A DNA stretch of 64,000 bases, from assembly GCA_019054805.1 (NCBI GenBank), contig JAHQIY010000019.1, positions 898,001 through 962,000 on the forward strand, read 5' to 3'. This DNA comes from Brachionus manjavacas. Its lineage: Eukaryota > Rotifera > Eurotatoria > Ploima > Brachionidae. Position numbers and translations under genes: made by a program. Shown here piece by piece: positions 60,380-64,000 of the stretch; the first letter of the stretch is position 1, and every line of letters starts with the position of its first letter. The notes under the pieces were generated by a model, which was given only the letters and a program-made list of their open reading frames with translations, was not told the DNA's origin and searched no databases.

Positions 60380-62265
60380 TCTGTAAATGCGACAAGTATA
60401 CCTTTTTGGAAAAAAATAAATAAATTTAGAACAAAAAAAGGAACAAATTTAATTCCTAATTTGATTTTAAATGAAAAGGAATTCAAAACTAATAAAGAAA
60501 AGGGAAAATGCTTCGGATAACTTTTATCTTCAATATTTAGTCCTGATTCTGATTTAAATGATACTAAGAACGATTTCGAAATACTTAATTCTAACTCTGA
60601 ATTTTTTAGAAATTATGATCAGTGTAATTTTAATGATCCAATTTGCTTAAATGAATTAATTATGGCTTTAAAAAGATTGAAAAATGAAGTGGCATCAGGA
60701 CCTGACCAAATACATAATTTAAAGTTAAAAAGCTTACCTTGAAATTCATTAATAGAAATCACAGAACTTTTTAATTTATCTCTTAGAGAAGGTAAGGTCC
60801 CGAAAGCGTGGAAAACATCGAACATTACAATGATTCAAAAAAAGGGCTCTTCTTTACAAGATCCTTTAAATAATAGACCAATTAGTATAACGAGTTGTTT
60901 AGGAAAGCTCCTGGAACGCATAGTATTTCAAGATTATACAATTATTTGGAAAAAAATTCACTCCTTATCCAGGAGCAATCTGGATTTAGGAAACACCGGC
61001 GAACAGCAGATAATCTTTTCTTTTTAATTCAAAAAATTGTGGAATCATTTAATAGAAAAAAAAGAGTTTGCAACCTTTTTTTGAAAGCCTTTGATGGGGT
61101 TTGGCATGAAGGTTTACTTTTTAAATTGATTAAATTAAATCCACCTCATTACTTGACTATCTGGATTAGATCCTTTTTAGACTCTAGGACATTTAAGGTA
61201 AATGTGAATGATCATCTGAGCGAAGAATATCAAATAACTGCAGGTGTTCCTCAAGGCTCAGTAATTAGTCCTCTTTTATTTAGTATATATATTAATGACA
61301 TACCCAAAAGAAACAAAACAAATAATGAATACTCTCTGCTTTTCGCAGATGATCTTGTTACATTCTTCATTTATAACAAGAAAGGGAACCTAGAAAATAA
61401 GATTAATAAATACACCAACGAACTAGAACAATGGCTTATTAAATGGAAAATGAAGATACCAGTTGAAAAGTCGTGTTGAGTAGTCTTTTCTAGGTACAAA
61501 ACAGAGGGTGATGATCTAAACTTAAAAATTTTTGGAAACAGAATAGTGAGCCAAAAAGGAATCAAGTTTCTTGGCATTAAATTTGATTCTAAGTTAAACT
61601 TTAATGTACTGGTAGACGAAATCAAAGAACGCTGCAATAAAAGGTAAATATTATTAAGATATTGTCAAACAAAAAATGGGGTCTCAATCAAAACACACTA
61701 GGAAATTTAAATAAATCTTTAGTCGGATCGATTTAAGACTATTCTTTTCCTTGCTTGAATTCATTTTCAGAAAATAATATCCAAAAACTACAAGCAATTC
61801 AGAATACAGCAGTAAGATCTATCCTTAAGTTAAAATATGATAATCCCTCCAACATCGTGCAACATGAAGCTTTTAATAAACTTAAATTGCTAACAGTCTC
61901 AAATCGACTTTTTGAGTTGAGTGAGAGATATGTTGGGACAGAACTGAGTCAGTATATTCCATTTATTGTCAGACTGGTTGAGGAGAAACAAAGAATGTTT
62001 CGAATCAAGATATATTGAATACCCAAATCCATTGTGTAATTGCTACCTTACTATTTCTTCTTTTTTTCCTGAAACTCGAACTATTTAAACATGTGCCACA
62101 TGTAACAATCCATGTCTTCTTAAGTTTCTTTTTTTTTAAGCTTATTTACTTTATTTTGTTTTTTTTTTATCTCATTTTATTTTTAATTTTTTTTTGATTT
62201 TTTTTAAATTTATTCTGAAGGAGCCCTAGCTCGGTACAGAAAACAAAAAAATAAACAAATGCTCG
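60380..62265 (+). pseudogene. LINE family A, longest copy (RT domain to 3' hairpin tail)
   Basis: Readable in several frames: SGPDQIHNLKL (near 60695), GKVPKAWKTSNITMI, NRPISITSCLGKLLERI, QSGFRKHRRTADNLF, LKAFDGVWHEGLLFKL, AGVPQGSVISPLLFSIYIND, an intact LLFADDLVTF catalytic box (near 61340), and FLGIKFDSKLNF. The thumb and C-terminus follow (61755-62018). The end is the family A 3' UTR, with GAGCCCTAGCTC (62221-62232) and an A-rich tail. The endonuclease half is missing, and stops and frameshifts inactivate it. It is a jockey/CR1-like non-LTR element. Confidence 0.88.
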
Positions 62266-62269
62266 GTAT

Positions 62270-63400
62270 TCTTTAAAAAAATTTTTATTCACTTGAAATT
62301 GATAAATTCCACATCTTAAATTTTTTAGAGAACAAGTTAAATGAAGAGAAATGCAACAATCTTTTTAAGTTGTCAAACTGTTGAGAAATCAGACAGCACC
62401 AAACTTATAAAAATAAAGATGAAATCTTAAAAGTGATATATTCACAAATATATTTATTCTTTAATAAAATAGTCCAATTTTTTTTGTATAATAAATTCTA
62501 TGTGAATAGGATAGTTTATTATCATTTTTATATTTGCATTATCTACAACTTTTATCAATTATCCTTTAAAAGTAGGTTTTTCATTCTGTACTATGAAAAA
62601 AATGATTTTTTACTCATCATTTATTTATTTCTTATTTTTCTTTAGTAGACATAAAATTTTTTCCAAAATCAATTTTTTGATTAATTTTTCGATTTTTAAA
62701 TTTGGAATTATTAAAAAGTATAAAATAAATTTTCCTGACTGGAAACTGATAGAGGATTTTGTGTTCAAACCCATGAATAAACTATGATTGTTTGGAATCG
62801 AACTAAGTTTGTTTTTTCATCTGAATATTGAAATTCTTTTTATAAAAAAAAGAGCTAAAAAACGAGGATGTGGCTCAGAAACTGTGGAATTGAATGATTT
62901 TGGCATTTGATGATTTTTGATGCAGTTAGCATGCTGTCAATTGCCTTTAAGCAGTCGATTTTACACATTAGATTATTTTTTATATATTTTTTTTTTGTTT
63001 CTGATATCAATTTTAAGTCAAAATTTGAAAAATGAATAAACTTAGAGAAAAATCATGTGATCTTTCAGTTGAAAAATAAAAATGGATTTCTCAATTCAAA
63101 TACGGCAATTTATATTTATGATTTTAATAAAAAAAATTAAATCAATCAATTAAAAAATTCATTTTTAAATTCTTTTCAAAGTCAAATTAAAAGTTTACAA
63201 GATTTATTTTATTGAAAAAAAATTTAAAAAACATCATAAAAATGATTCTTCTTTTAAGAAAAAATGAATCAAATTAATCATAGATTTTTTTTTCTTCGAA
63301 TTAATTGAAATTTAAAATTAAATGACATGATCAAAAATAAACCCAAATGACTAGTTAAATTGAATTTAAAGCCTTTTTTCCAGTCAAACAAACTTCATTT
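62270..63400. other. AT-rich intergenic DNA
   Basis: No recognised gene. The ORFs at 62433 and 62593 are low-complexity. Confidence 0.4.
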
Positions 63401-63405
63401 TAAAA

Positions 63406-64000
63406 ATGATGATTTTAAAAATTTATCTGACAATTTTAATTTATGGAATGAGTCTAGCATGTCCATTTAATCAATGCAAACAGTACGGTCATGAAAAGGA
63501 TCCGCGACCAGTATGTATATGTGGCCTAGGCGAGGTGAGATTTAAATTCGAAGCCAACTCTTCAAGTACAGTTAAGAAAATGTCAATTTTACAAATATGG
63601 AACTTTGCCACAATACCAATTAAAATATTCAGCGGTTTAGAAATAAGAGAACTCGTTTTAACCAATTCTCCGGTCCGCATTTTAAGAAACGGAATCTTTC
63701 AAAACATCAGCAAATTGGTCGTCATCGAACTTTCTAACATGCCTTTTTTAAAAGAAATAAAAAAAGGACCCTTATGGCTATTTTCTAATCGACTGTCAGA
63801 ACTAAGAATCAAAAACTTGGCCTCTTTGACAAATTTTGAGTTGGACTCTTTCAAAAATCTGCTAATTCTTGATATTTCCTCTTCCACAATGAAAAACTTA
63901 ATATTGACTTCCAGTGCCATTTTAGCGCTGGTAAGGATCCAAACATCTGACATTAATAACTTAACAATTTCGCACTTACCAAGTTTAAGCGATTTGTACA
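63406..64000 (+). CDS. Secreted or membrane leucine-rich-repeat protein, 5' part (runs off right edge)
   Basis: An open frame of 198 codons from ATG ATG at 63406 to the window end, without a stop. The first residues (MMILKIYLTILIYGMSLACP) are a signal peptide. The next part is a cysteine-rich cap (CPFNQC, then CICG) as in LRR N-terminal flanks. LRR-like units follow: IPIKIFSGLEIRELVLTNSP, NGIFQNISKLVVIELSNMP, LWLFSNRLSELRIKNLASLT and FELDSFKNLLILDISSS. It resembles Toll or other extracellular LRR receptors, but the rest is outside the window. Two internal GTGAGA/GTAAGG sequences look like donors. The uninterrupted LRR pattern argues against their use. Confidence 0.85.
   Translation, partial: MMILKIYLTILIYGMSLACPFNQCKQYGHEKDPRPVCICGLGEVRFKFEANSSSTVKKMSILQIWNFATIPIKIFSGLEIRELVLTNSPVRILRNGIFQNISKLVVIELSNMPFLKEIKKGPLWLFSNRLSELRIKNLASLTNFELDSFKNLLILDISSSTMKNLILTSSAILALVRIQTSDINNLTISHLPSLSDLY

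Overview
The window is nuclear DNA from an animal: it has spliced genes, metazoan families (tetraspanin, Regnase-type RNase, AAK1-type kinase, C-type lectin, LRR receptor-like protein), very AT-rich noncoding DNA and many non-LTR retrotransposon and DNA-transposon relics. I found no prokaryotic features, CRISPR array, rRNA or convincing tRNA. Very short introns, the PAN-like plus C-type-lectin protein and the chitin-binding fragment would suit a small invertebrate such as a monogonont rotifer. That is an inference, not shown by the sequence.

Layout. (1) 2-13883, plus strand: the 3' part of midasin (MDN1/Rea1), as one exon of at least 6.3 kb, a 7168-bp intron, then two small exons split by a 54-nt intron. 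The large intron is packed with transposons: a TA-flanked TIR element (6402-7644), a TIR element split by a LINE with target duplications of about 145 bp (7.9-9.5 kb), a hAT-like MITE with 8-bp TSDs, and a 584-bp TIR element with 9-bp TSDs that carries a chitin-binding exon. (2) 14329-15774, minus strand: a GC-rich, intronless Regnase/ZC3H12-like gene converging on MDN1, with two X-box-like motifs upstream. (3) 16.3-23.9 kb: repeats. (4) 23904-24665, minus strand: an intronless tetraspanin. (5) 25.2-31.1 kb: LINE relics. (6) 31874-41032, minus strand: an AAK1/BMP2K/Nak-type kinase rebuilt from six exons. (7) 41-46.9 kb: repeats, including a Tc1/mariner relic. (8) 46881-47504, minus strand: a four-TM protein. 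(9) 48.1-54.6 kb: a cluster of LINE and MULE relics, with a large foldback element. (10) 56793-57539, plus strand: a secreted PAN-like/C-type lectin, just downstream of a 1-kb foldback element and tail-to-tail with (11) a four-exon ARL6IP1 gene (57644-58388, minus strand). (12) 59422-59726: a TA-flanked MITE. (13) 60.4-62.3 kb: the longest LINE copy. (14) From 63406 to the right edge, plus strand: the start of a secreted LRR protein.

The host genes are unrelated: ribosome biogenesis (MDN1), mRNA decay (Regnase), endocytic signalling (AAK1), ER shaping (ARL6IP1) and membrane or secreted proteins. They do not form a pathway. The most distinctive content is the transposon landscape. MULE transposase relics occur together with two non-autonomous TIR elements that have 9-bp TSDs, one of which appears to carry a captured host exon. 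Two LINE groups end in a small hairpin just before a tandem A-rich tail. Splicing is also unusual: six of nine reconstructed introns are 47-56 nt, and five of nine acceptors end in AAG rather than CAG or TAG.
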